Assembly (NCBI RefSeq): GCF_002305855.1
Contig: NZ_CP022163.1
Location: forward strand, 4,898,292-4,962,291
Source of the DNA: Melittangium boletus DSM 14713
GTDB taxonomy: Bacteria > Myxococcota > Myxococcia > Myxococcales > Myxococcaceae
Length of the DNA: 64,000 nt
Reading direction: 5' to 3'
Each line of letters opens with the position of its first letter. The stretch's first letter is position 1. This document shows positions 35,800 to 42,951 of the stretch, piece by piece. The position numbers were made by a program, and so were the translations under genes. Under the pieces are notes generated by a model. That model made no database searches. It had not been told where the DNA came from and saw only the letters and a program-made list of their open reading frames with translations.

Positions 35800-36300
35800 A
35801 TGAAGATCTCGAAGTGGTCGGTGCCCTGGATGCTCCTCACCGCCTCGGTGCTCGTCACCGGATGCGCGGCCAGCCGCCGTGAGATGTACATCCAGGAGAA
35901 GGCGAGTGATTACGTGTACCGCAAGCCCATCGCCGAGGTGTGGCCCGAGGTGCGCGCGATGTTGAAGGAGAAGGAATTGCCGGTGCGCGAGGCCCCCGGT
36001 GGCTATGAGATCAGCACCGACTGGCACCAGCTGGGCGCGTCCTCCAACCTGGGCACCAGCTACGTGCGCTACCTGGTGCGCGGCCACCAGCCGAGCCCCG
36101 CGATGACCCAGGTGGAGATCCTCCGGCAGAACCGGGTGGAGTCCGGCCAGGGCGCCATGGCCACGCCGAACAACCGCACCGCGGGCACGGACTCCGTCAG
36201 CCGCACGCGGGATCGGGAGATGGAGTGGGAGCTGCTGCAGCGCGTGGACCCCGAGGGGGCCAAGGCGCTCAAGGCCGAGGCCGAGGCCACCATCAAGTAG
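35800..36300 (+). CDS. Small uncharacterised lipoprotein (166 aa)
   Basis: This 166-residue lipoprotein starts at an ATG with GGAGGG a few bases upstream and has lipobox VTGC (Cys22). The mature domain (about 30-120) has alternating strands, and its KPIAEVWPEVRAMLKEKELP segment resembles small periplasmic folds such as the BamC-like or NlpB-like group, but this is weak. The C-terminal 45 residues are charged and helical. It is divergent from the YkgJ gene and converges on the RNase Z gene, 11 bases away. Confidence 0.65.
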   Translation: MKISKWSVPWMLLTASVLVTGCAASRREMYIQEKASDYVYRKPIAEVWPEVRAMLKEKELPVREAPGGYEISTDWHQLGASSNLGTSYVRYLVRGHQPSPAMTQVEILRQNRVESGQGAMATPNNRTAGTDSVSRTRDREMEWELLQRVDPEGAKALKAEAEATIK

Positions 36301-36311
36301 TCGGGAGATGT

Positions 36312-37250
36312 TCAGTCCCGCAGGGGCAGGTCCACGGTGAGCCCGTCGAAGGCCACCTCGACGGGCCCCTTGTACTCCTCGCGGGCCTGGGCGAGCAGCC
36401 GCGCGGGCTCCGTGTCGTGACGGCTGGACAGATGGGTGAGGATGAGCCGCCGCGCACCGGCCTCGCGCGCCACCTGGGCCGCCTCGCGCGCCGTCGAGTG
36501 CCGCGTCTCCAGGGCGCGCGCCTGCTCGTCATCCGAGAAGGTGGACTCGTGGATGAGCAGATCCGCGTCCTTCGCGGCGCGCACCAGTGAGGCGCAGGGG
36601 CGGGTGTCACCGGAGATGACCAGCCGCCGTCCGGGACGCGGCTCGCCCACCACCTCCTCCGGGCGCACGACGCGGCCGTCGGGCAGCTCCACGGGCTCGC
36701 CCCGCTGCAGCTGGCCGTAGAGCGGCCCCGAGGGGACGCCGAGCGCCTTCACCGTCTCCAGGTTGAACTTCCCCGGACGCTCCTCCTCCTGAAGCACGTA
36801 GCCGAGCGCGTTGATGCGGTGATCCACCGCCACGGCCTGCACCGAGTAGCCGCGCCGCTTCACGATGTCTCCGTCGCGCAGCTCGTGGATCTCCACCGGG
36901 AAGGACAGGGACTCCACGCCCAGGTGCACCGCCTGGTTCAGCAGCCGGCGCGCCGTGGGCGGGCCGTAGAGCTGCACGGGCGTGTCCCGCCCCATCATCC
37001 CGAGCGTGCGCAGGAAGCCGATGATTCCCAGGTAGTGATCGGCGTGGAAGTGGGTGAAGAAGACGGCGTCCACGGTGAAGCCGGTGCCAAAGCGCACCAT
37101 CTGCCGCTGGCTGCCCTCGCCGCAGTCGAAGAGGAGCAGGTCCGCGTTGGCCTTCACCGCGAGTCCGGAGAGATTGCGGTGCAACGTCGGCTGCGCGGCC
37201 GAGGTGCCGAGGAAGGTGAGCCTGAGGATGGACATGCCGGCGCTGCCCAT
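36312..37250 (-). CDS. rnz: Ribonuclease Z
   Basis: This 312-residue metallo-beta-lactamase-fold nuclease trims 3' ends of tRNA precursors. Visible blocks are FLGTSAAQPTLHRN, FDCGEGSQRQM, the zinc motif FFTHFHADHYLG (HxHxDH), GDTRP with a ligand Asp, HESTFSDDEQARA, and LTHLSSRH. The exosite is the short bacterial type. The ATG at 37250 is preferred because GGAAGGA lies about nine bases upstream; an internal ATG at 37235 has none. The gene is in a common position next to small housekeeping genes. Confidence 0.92.
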   Translation of the reverse strand: MGSAGMSILRLTFLGTSAAQPTLHRNLSGLAVKANADLLLFDCGEGSQRQMVRFGTGFTVDAVFFTHFHADHYLGIIGFLRTLGMMGRDTPVQLYGPPTARRLLNQAVHLGVESLSFPVEIHELRDGDIVKRRGYSVQAVAVDHRINALGYVLQEEERPGKFNLETVKALGVPSGPLYGQLQRGEPVELPDGRVVRPEEVVGEPRPGRRLVISGDTRPCASLVRAAKDADLLIHESTFSDDEQARALETRHSTAREAAQVAREAGARRLILTHLSSRHDTEPARLLAQAREEYKGPVEVAFDGLTVDLPLRD

Positions 37251-37351
37251 GAGTCGAAGTCCTTCCCGCGCGTCGTCCGAGTGCGCGCGCCCTCCATGTA
37301 TCACGGCTTTCCCCCCGGACGTGGGGTGCGCTATGAGGCGCGCCCGTCCCC

Positions 37352-38050
37352 ATGAGCGACTCCCTCACCGTGTCCCCCACGAGCGACCCGCGCCGAGTGC
37401 GCGCGGCCGATGGTTCCATCCTCTCCGTGCCCGCGGGCTGGGCGCTGCTGCCCCCGGGTGACGCGGGGCTCACGCGCCGGGTGAAGGCCGCTGGACCGAG
37501 CTGGACGGTGGTGGAGAAGAAGGGCCGCAAGGTGTTCTCCAAGGGAGTGTGGGCGCCCGAGGCCCACATCACCGCCGCCCAGGCGGCCCTGGAGTCCGAG
37601 CGCGCCACGCCCGCCTATGCCAAGCGCCGCGAGGCGGACGTGCGCCGCCGGGAGCGCGAGCAGGCCGAGTACGAGGTGGACTTCGCCAACGCGGTGCTGA
37701 ACTTCCTGCGCTTCGCGCCGTCCTTCCAGCCCCACGCGAAGCTGCTGGCGGTGGCGGTGGCGGCGCATGCGACGCCGGTGGGGAGTGGCACGGTGGCTCG
37801 CACCGAGCGCATTCCCATCGAGCGCCGGGCCGAGGCGGCCGTCATCGCGTGGATGCGGCACCAGACGACGGCCTACGACAACCTCAGCATCGCCCGGGTG
37901 AAGGGGGCGCGCCGGGAGGTGCGGCGAGAGCTCGCGGAGGTGTCGCGCGCGGTGCTGGACCTGCATCGCCGCGAGGGCAGTCATGCCGTGGCGGCCTGCC
38001 CCCTGTGCTCTGCCCTGGCTCGCCTGGGCCAGGGGCAGAAGGGGTTCTGA
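37352..38050 (+). CDS. DUF2293 domain-containing protein
   Basis: This 232-residue soluble protein has a C-terminal segment EAAVIAWMRHQTTAYDNL followed by ARREVRRELAE, which matches the DUF2293 pattern (A-V-I-A-x-I-R-H-x-x-T-x-Y-D). The final CPLCSA adds a possible zinc-binding pair. The N-terminal 80 residues are a separate unrecognised module with a Trp-rich core. Members are found in many Gram-negatives with no confirmed role. It lies divergently from rnz, 101 bases away. Confidence 0.7.
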   Translation: MSDSLTVSPTSDPRRVRAADGSILSVPAGWALLPPGDAGLTRRVKAAGPSWTVVEKKGRKVFSKGVWAPEAHITAAQAALESERATPAYAKRREADVRRREREQAEYEVDFANAVLNFLRFAPSFQPHAKLLAVAVAAHATPVGSGTVARTERIPIERRAEAAVIAWMRHQTTAYDNLSIARVKGARREVRRELAEVSRAVLDLHRREGSHAVAACPLCSALARLGQGQKGF

Positions 38051-38164
38051 CGAGCGTCTGGCTGGACACTCGTGGCCTGAGCGAAGGGTCTTGGCTGGTC
38101 GTCACAAAACCCTTCGCGGCGCTCCTACGAAGACTCACTTTTGAGATCTGCAAGGAGCGGGCTC

Positions 38165-38746
38165 ATGTCTGAGCAGAGTTGGAAGGGGTTCCTCGTGGGC
38201 CTGTTGGTCGTGGCGGTGGGGGGGGGAGGGGCATTGGCGGCCGAACGGGCCGCTGAAACCCCTCCCGGCCCTGTTGTCCTGCCCAAGGGCTTCTTCGTCC
38301 CTGGGCCGAACACCGTCGTCAAGCGAAGTTCGGAGGTTCAGGCTCCCCCCGCGGAGTCCGAGGTCTCCGTGAAGGCCAGAAGAGGCACCAGGGTCAAGGC
38401 TGGCGCTCCCTCGGAGAGCTGTGGTCTCACCAAGCTCGAGACGACGAGTGGGGCAGGGAAGACGACGTTGGTCATGACGGTCGAGAAGTCCGTCGAGACC
38501 GAGGTCAGCGCCGACGTCAAGGTGGAAGCCAAGTTCGTCTCGGCGGGGGTCGGCTTCTCGGTGACCCGCAAGTACGGCGTTTCGGATCAGACCCGCTACG
38601 AGGTCCCCAAGGGCAAGTTCGGTACCATCGAGGCCTATCCCCTCTATGACGTGTACCCCATCACCATCTACAAGTCCGGGAAGAAGGCCGGCGGGGGTGC
38701 TGTCATGAAGCCATCGGGCGTGTGCTTCAATCAGTGGACCGAGTGA
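38165..38746 (+). CDS. Secreted protein of unknown function, beta-rich (193 aa)
   Basis: This is a 193-residue exported protein. A signal peptide (about 1-26, ending ALAAE) precedes a mature domain with Val/Glu/Lys alternation over about residues 100-150, including VEKSVETEVSADVKVEAKFV and GVGFSVTRKYGVSDQ, then a YPLYDVYPITIY block. A lone Cys pair (C87 and C188) could form a disulphide. The alternating amphipathic strands recall membrane-inserting toxin loops or small Ca-binding domains, but no family is recognised. The ATG at 38165 has AAGGAGCGG just upstream. The region is less GC-rich than its neighbours. Confidence 0.6.
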   Translation: MSEQSWKGFLVGLLVVAVGGGGALAAERAAETPPGPVVLPKGFFVPGPNTVVKRSSEVQAPPAESEVSVKARRGTRVKAGAPSESCGLTKLETTSGAGKTTLVMTVEKSVETEVSADVKVEAKFVSAGVGFSVTRKYGVSDQTRYEVPKGKFGTIEAYPLYDVYPITIYKSGKKAGGGAVMKPSGVCFNQWTE

Positions 38747-38791
38747 GTTCGCAGATGAGTAACGGCGGCTGATGGGTTCAGATCAGAAGGG

Positions 38792-39268
38792 TCAGTACCG
38801 CACCCAATAGCGTTCGAGAGCAAGGGAAGGGGCTTGCCCTTGAGAGAAGTAATGCGAGGCCTCATCCCGGGCGTACTCGAGGAACTCGCGGATGGCATGC
38901 TTCTGGTCGGCGGAGAACCTTTCGAATCGCTCAAGATGCCATGCGCGAAGCCGTCGTTCCTCGGAGGTCGCGTCCCCTGGAAGGATCAGTCCGAACACGG
39001 TGTGAGGCAACAGGTTGCCGTGGTCCTCCAGCGCGGCCAGCAGGTAGGCGGGGAAATAGTAGTGAAAGCCTTCCGGGCTGAGGAACGAGCTGCTGTTGTA
39101 CTGAAGCTCCTCTGGAGTCAGTTCCTTCCAATGCCGACCCTTGAACGCGCGAGCCAGTTCAGTGCTTTCCCAGTCATTCGGGTCGTGCCCAATCCGGTCA
39201 TTCCCGGGCTTGGGAGTATCGGCGAATGCGGCTTCAATGAGTTCGCGAAGTTTGTTTTTCCGGGACAT
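38792..39268 (-). CDS. DUF6714-like protein of unknown function
   Basis: This 158-residue soluble protein starts at an ATG with GGGAGAG upstream. It has IGHDPNDWESTELARAF and then NSSSFLSPEGFHYYFPAYL, a pattern seen in small helical bacterial proteins of the DUF6714 kind; the assignment is from memory and tentative. The C-terminus is charged and helical. It lies between the secreted protein (convergent, 45 bases away) and the serine hydrolase pair. Its GC content is visibly lower than the surroundings, which suggests recent acquisition. Confidence 0.55.
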   Translation of the reverse strand: MSRKNKLRELIEAAFADTPKPGNDRIGHDPNDWESTELARAFKGRHWKELTPEELQYNSSSFLSPEGFHYYFPAYLLAALEDHGNLLPHTVFGLILPGDATSEERRLRAWHLERFERFSADQKHAIREFLEYARDEASHYFSQGQAPSLALERYWVRY

Positions 39269-39411
39269 GGACGCTCTCCCTCCCCGTCACTTCTTGGGGC
39301 ATTTCTTTAGGAGTGAGTCGGAGTAGGCGAGCCCTGTGGCAAGAAGCAGGAGACACGCCGTCTTTCGATAGCGACTGAGCATGGAGATCGACACGGTGGG
39401 AGGTAGATACG

Positions 39412-39744
39412 TCAAGGGGTGGTGGCGGGAATCAGATGGCAACCCTCGCGAGGGCTCACCCAGGTGGCCGTGCTGGACAGGCCCAGGCCCCGGACGGTGA
39501 CACGCCGGGCGTCCGTCTCCTCCTGGAGTGAGCTGTAGGGAATGTATTGTCTGGCGTAGCCCAGGCAGTACTTCTCGGAGAAGCCCATCACGAACCGGCA
39601 GGAGCAGTACTCCTTGGCCGTATAGGCACTCAGGACGCCCTGGAACGCGCTCACGTGCTCCCGGTTCGCCACGTACCAGGTGCCTCCTCCCACGAGCAGC
39701 AGGGCCACTCCCGCCAGCAATCCCTTCTTCACGGCCCGCCTCAT
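39412..39744 (-). CDS. Small membrane-anchored Cys-containing protein, coupled to serine hydrolase
   Basis: This 110-residue protein has an N-terminal hydrophobic anchor (about 8-28) followed by a periplasmic part with EYCSCRFVMGFSEKYC near 45-60 and a later Cys103. The Cys pattern suggests disulphides or a metal site. The start codon overlaps the end of the serine hydrolase gene by ATGA, so the two are translationally coupled. It may be an accessory or maturation factor for that enzyme; no family is recognised. The stop is followed by about 30 bases of ordinary sequence. Confidence 0.65.
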   Translation of the reverse strand: MRRAVKKGLLAGVALLLVGGGTWYVANREHVSAFQGVLSAYTAKEYCSCRFVMGFSEKYCLGYARQYIPYSSLQEETDARRVTVRGLGLSSTATWVSPREGCHLIPATTP

Positions 39745-40862
39745 GGCGCTCCCTTCCCGGCGACGAAGGCCGCTCGCGCCCGGGCGAGGAATTCGTTCTG
39801 GCGGAAGCTCTTGTCCCGGTCATCCCCGTAGCGGACGATGACCAGCTTCTCCGAGGGAATCACGAACAGGCATTGCCCCCAATGGCCGAGCGCCGCGAAG
39901 GCGTCCTCGGGCGCGTCCTTCCACGGCCGCGGGGCTCCCTTGAACGCGCGGTTGAGCCACCAATGTCCTCCCGGAATGGCCTCGGCGACGGTGGCCCTCG
40001 GGTCCGGTACGTAATGCTCGAAGGGCGTGAGGTTCATCCTCACCCACTCGGGGGGAAGGAGTTGCTCATCCTTCCACCGGCCCCCGCGCTGCATGAGCAG
40101 TCCCACGCGGGCCAGGTCGCGCGCCGTCATGTAGGCATAGGACGAGCCCACGTAGGTCCCACTCGTGTCCCGCTCCCAGACGGCGCTGGTGATGCCCAGC
40201 GGCTCGAAGAGGGCCTTCCAGGGGTAGTCCGCGTAGGCGTCGCCGAGCATGGACTTGAGGCTGGCCGACAGCACGTTGCTCTCCCCACTGGAGTAGACGT
40301 GGCGCGTGCCCGGAGGCGCCACCGCCGGGAGCGAGGCGGTGTACGCGGCCATGTCGTCCCGGCCTCGCGTGTAGAGCATGGTGATGACCGAGGACTTGAG
40401 TGGCGAGGCCTCGTAGCCCTCGCTCCACGCCAGGCCCGAGGCCCACGGCAGCAGGTGCCGCATGCGGATGTCCGGGTGCGCGGCGAAGGGCGGATGGTGC
40501 TGGGCCACCGTGTCATCCAACTGGAAGCGGCCCTCCTTGAAAGCCACTCCGAGCACGGCGGCCATCACGCTCTTGCTGACCGACCAGGTGAGGTGCGGCG
40601 TCTCCACGCGGTTTTCGCCCGTGTAGCGCTCGTAGACCAGATGGCCATCCAGGATCACCACGACCGCGTCCGTCCGCACCCCGGTGGGCTTCTCGTCGTT
40701 CCGGGGTGGGAAGGTATAGGCCTCGAAGGCGCGCAGGGCCTCGGCGGGAGCCTGGGCTTCACTCCGGGGCCACTCGGTGTCGGGCCACTCCTCGGCGCCC
40801 ACCGCCAGCGGCAGCACCAGGGCGAGGACGGCGAGGGCGCTTCGCCCACCATGCAAGGACAT
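39741..40862 (-). CDS. Serine hydrolase of the beta-lactamase class C fold
   Basis: This 373-residue exported enzyme has a signal peptide ending near VGAE. The catalytic S-x-x-K is TWSVSKSVM (about 92-100), the Y-x-S/N element is VYSSGESNV (about 190-198), and the third motif is GHWGQ near residue 330, a His-x-Gly in place of KTG. This matches 6-aminohexanoate hydrolase and esterase-like members. The substrate may be a peptide, lactone or ester. The downstream small Cys protein overlaps by four bases. The gene is divergent from tetR, with the palindromic operator region in between. Confidence 0.88.
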   Translation of the reverse strand: MSLHGGRSALAVLALVLPLAVGAEEWPDTEWPRSEAQAPAEALRAFEAYTFPPRNDEKPTGVRTDAVVVILDGHLVYERYTGENRVETPHLTWSVSKSVMAAVLGVAFKEGRFQLDDTVAQHHPPFAAHPDIRMRHLLPWASGLAWSEGYEASPLKSSVITMLYTRGRDDMAAYTASLPAVAPPGTRHVYSSGESNVLSASLKSMLGDAYADYPWKALFEPLGITSAVWERDTSGTYVGSSYAYMTARDLARVGLLMQRGGRWKDEQLLPPEWVRMNLTPFEHYVPDPRATVAEAIPGGHWWLNRAFKGAPRPWKDAPEDAFAALGHWGQCLFVIPSEKLVIVRYGDDRDKSFRQNEFLARARAAFVAGKGAP

Positions 40863-40995
40863 GCTCTTCGAACTCCCGCGGCAAGGGGCGGATACCCTAC
40901 CAAAGGGTGAGCCGTGGCTCGGGACGACCTCGGGGTGAATATGCGTTTAAGTATTGTTGATGTTTTCGATAAATTAATTGAATGGATTGTTGACC

Positions 40996-41031
40996 GGTGG
41001 TTCAGGAACCACCTTGGTCATTCCTGACCGG
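40996..41031. promoter_or_regulatory. Palindromic operator candidates upstream of tetR efflux operon
   Basis: An 18-bp perfect palindrome (GGTGGTTC, AG, GAACCACC) lies at 40996-41013. A second shorter one, GGTCA-TTCC-TGACC, spans 41016-41029, and TGACCGG occurs twice (40991 and 41025). They sit 22-57 bases before the tetR start and just downstream of the only AT-rich stretch (about 40940-40990), where the promoter is expected. Such palindromes are the usual target of TetR dimers, so autoregulation of the operon is likely. Confidence 0.6.
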
Positions 41032-41052
41032 CGGGTTAGAAATGCCGCCACC

Positions 41053-41814
41053 ATGGCTCGTCCCGCCGCTCCCCACGCCCGCGCATCCTTGATCTCCGCC
41101 GCCCGGGCGGAGTTCGTGAAGAAGGGGCTGAAGGGGGCGCGCATCGAGGACATCACCGCCGCGTGTGGCCTCTCCAAGGGGGCTTTCTATCTGCATGCCG
41201 AGTCCAAGGAGGCGCTCTTCGCCGAGGTGCTGGGCGAGTTCACCTCCGAGTTGCAGACGCTCATCGAGCAGCGGCGGGGGGAGACGGAGCGCTTCTTCGC
41301 CGAGCACGGTCCCGTGGAGGCGCGGGATGTGGTCGAGCGTTCCGCGCGCTACGAGCTCCTGCTGACGGTGAGCGCCGAGAGCGATCTGCGCACGCTCGAG
41401 CTCTTGTGGTCCTACCGCGATGTGATGCACGTGCTCATCCGGGGCAGCCAGGGCACGGACTTCGACACGGTGATGTGGAGCTTCGTGGACCGCGAGGTGG
41501 CGCACGTGTCGCAGGAGTTCCAGCGGCTGCAGGCCAGCGGGGCGCTGCGCACGGACGTGCCCGCGGAGGTCATCGGCTCGCTCATCGTCGGCACCTATGT
41601 GTTGCTCGCCCAGCGCATGTGCCAGACGGAGGAGAAGCCGGACCTGGCCGCCTGGGCCAGCTCCATCCACCGCCTCATCCGCGAGGGCTGTGCGCCCCGC
41701 GAGTCATTTCCGGCCGAGTCCGCCGCGCGCGGCTCCGCGCCGGCGTCTTCTTCCCGCCGGGCTCCGGCCCGAGCGCTTTCCCGTACCCGCAGCACCCCGA
41801 GGTCAGGACCGTGA
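41053..41814 (+). CDS. TetR/AcrR-family regulator of the efflux operon
   Basis: This 253-residue protein has an N-terminal helix-turn-helix (about 10-56) with ASLISAARAEFVKKGLKGAR and AACGLSKGAFYLHAESKEAL, the TetR signature. The C-terminal ligand domain is longer than average, and its last 35 residues are Ser/Ala/Arg-rich. The ATG at 41053 is preferred over one at 40978, which would swallow the operator. The TGA overlaps the GTG of the adaptor gene, so the regulator heads the operon it probably represses. Its ligand is not visible from sequence. Confidence 0.9.
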   Translation: MARPAAPHARASLISAARAEFVKKGLKGARIEDITAACGLSKGAFYLHAESKEALFAEVLGEFTSELQTLIEQRRGETERFFAEHGPVEARDVVERSARYELLLTVSAESDLRTLELLWSYRDVMHVLIRGSQGTDFDTVMWSFVDREVAHVSQEFQRLQASGALRTDVPAEVIGSLIVGTYVLLAQRMCQTEEKPDLAAWASSIHRLIREGCAPRESFPAESAARGSAPASSSRRAPARALSRTRSTPRSGP

Positions 41815-42914
41815 AACTCTCCAGGACGCCGTTCGTCGCCGGGCTCGCCGCCGTGGGCATGGCCGCCACCGCGCTTCCCCTGTCCGGCTGCCGCGCGGAC
41901 GCGGCCTCCACGCAGACGGCCCAGGCCCCCACCGCGCCGGGCGCCCCCGTGGTGTCGCTCGCCGCGCCGCGTGCCGTGCGCAGCGCGCCGCGCGAGGAGG
42001 TGACGGGCACGCTCTTTCCCGCTCAGGCGCTCCAGGTGGGCTTCGAGGTGGGAGGCCGGCTGGAGAAGGTGCGCGTGACGAAGGGGCAGGTGGTGCAGGC
42101 CGGGCAGGTGCTCGCCCAGCTCAACCCGGAGATCTCCGACGCCCAGCTCGCCCAGGCCCAGGCCGCGGTGGCCGCCGCCGAGGTGAGCGCCGCCATGGCC
42201 GCGGACGTGGCCGAGCGCAACGCCAAGCTCCAGCAGCAGGGCAACGTGAGCGACCTGGCCAACCGCACCGCCAGCACCCAGGCACGTCAGGCCGAGGCGC
42301 AGCTGCTCGCCGCCAAGGCGCAGCTCGCCCAGGCGCAGGCGGGCCGGCGCCGGCATGATCTCAAGGCGCCCTTCGCGGGCACCGTCATCGACGCGCCCGA
42401 GCAGGTGGGCGCCATCGTGGGGCCGAGCGTGCCGCTCTTCACCGTGGAGAACCTGGGCGCGCTCCTGCTCAAGACGACGGTGGCCGAGTCCTCGCGCGCG
42501 CGCCTCAAGCCGGGCACGACCGTGCGCGTGGAGGTCGTGGGCAGCAGCACCTTCACGGAGGAAGCCGTCATCCGCACCGTGATTCCCTCCGCGGACCCGG
42601 CCACACGCCGCATTCCGGTGGACATCCTCGTGCCCAACAAGGACGGACGCTTCGTGGCCAACACCCTGGCGCGCGTGGTGCTCCCGCTGGGCGAGGCGCA
42701 GGAGGCCCAGGCCCTGCCCACCAGCGCGCTGGCCTCGGCCGGCGGAGACCACGTGCTCGTGGTGGCCTCGTCCGGCGAGGTGCGCCGCGTGGAGGTGCAG
42801 GTGCTCGAGCGCGGGGTGCGCGAGGTGGTGGTCAAGGCCGCTTCTCCCCTGGACAAGGTCGTCGAATACCCCATGCCCTCGCTCACCGAGGGCACCCGCG
42901 TCTCCGTGAAGTAG
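41811..42914 (+). CDS. RND efflux periplasmic adaptor lipoprotein
   Basis: This 367-residue membrane-fusion protein starts at a GTG overlapping the tetR stop (GTGA). Its lipoprotein signal ends with LSGC. Residues about 55-110 form a biotinyl-lipoyl-like lip domain with GGRLEKVRVTKGQVVQAGQV, followed by an Ala/Gln-rich coiled coil (about 110-170), then the second lipoyl half APFAGTVIDAPEQVGAIV, a beta barrel and a membrane-proximal domain. It joins the RND pump to the TolC channel across the periplasm. The other two components are the next two genes. Confidence 0.92.
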   Translation: MKLSRTPFVAGLAAVGMAATALPLSGCRADAASTQTAQAPTAPGAPVVSLAAPRAVRSAPREEVTGTLFPAQALQVGFEVGGRLEKVRVTKGQVVQAGQVLAQLNPEISDAQLAQAQAAVAAAEVSAAMAADVAERNAKLQQQGNVSDLANRTASTQARQAEAQLLAAKAQLAQAQAGRRRHDLKAPFAGTVIDAPEQVGAIVGPSVPLFTVENLGALLLKTTVAESSRARLKPGTTVRVEVVGSSTFTEEAVIRTVIPSADPATRRIPVDILVPNKDGRFVANTLARVVLPLGEAQEAQALPTSALASAGGDHVLVVASSGEVRRVEVQVLERGVREVVVKAASPLDKVVEYPMPSLTEGTRVSVK

Positions 42915-42951
42915 TCCCCCCGCCGCCCCGTCTTTTCCGAGCGTCCCCTCC

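Noticed and set aside
39287..39382. 31-residue hydrophobic ORF (MLSRYRKTACLLLL...) downstream of the Cys protein
   Set aside because: Too short to support; no ribosome binding site or conserved motif. It could be a small membrane peptide but there is no evidence.
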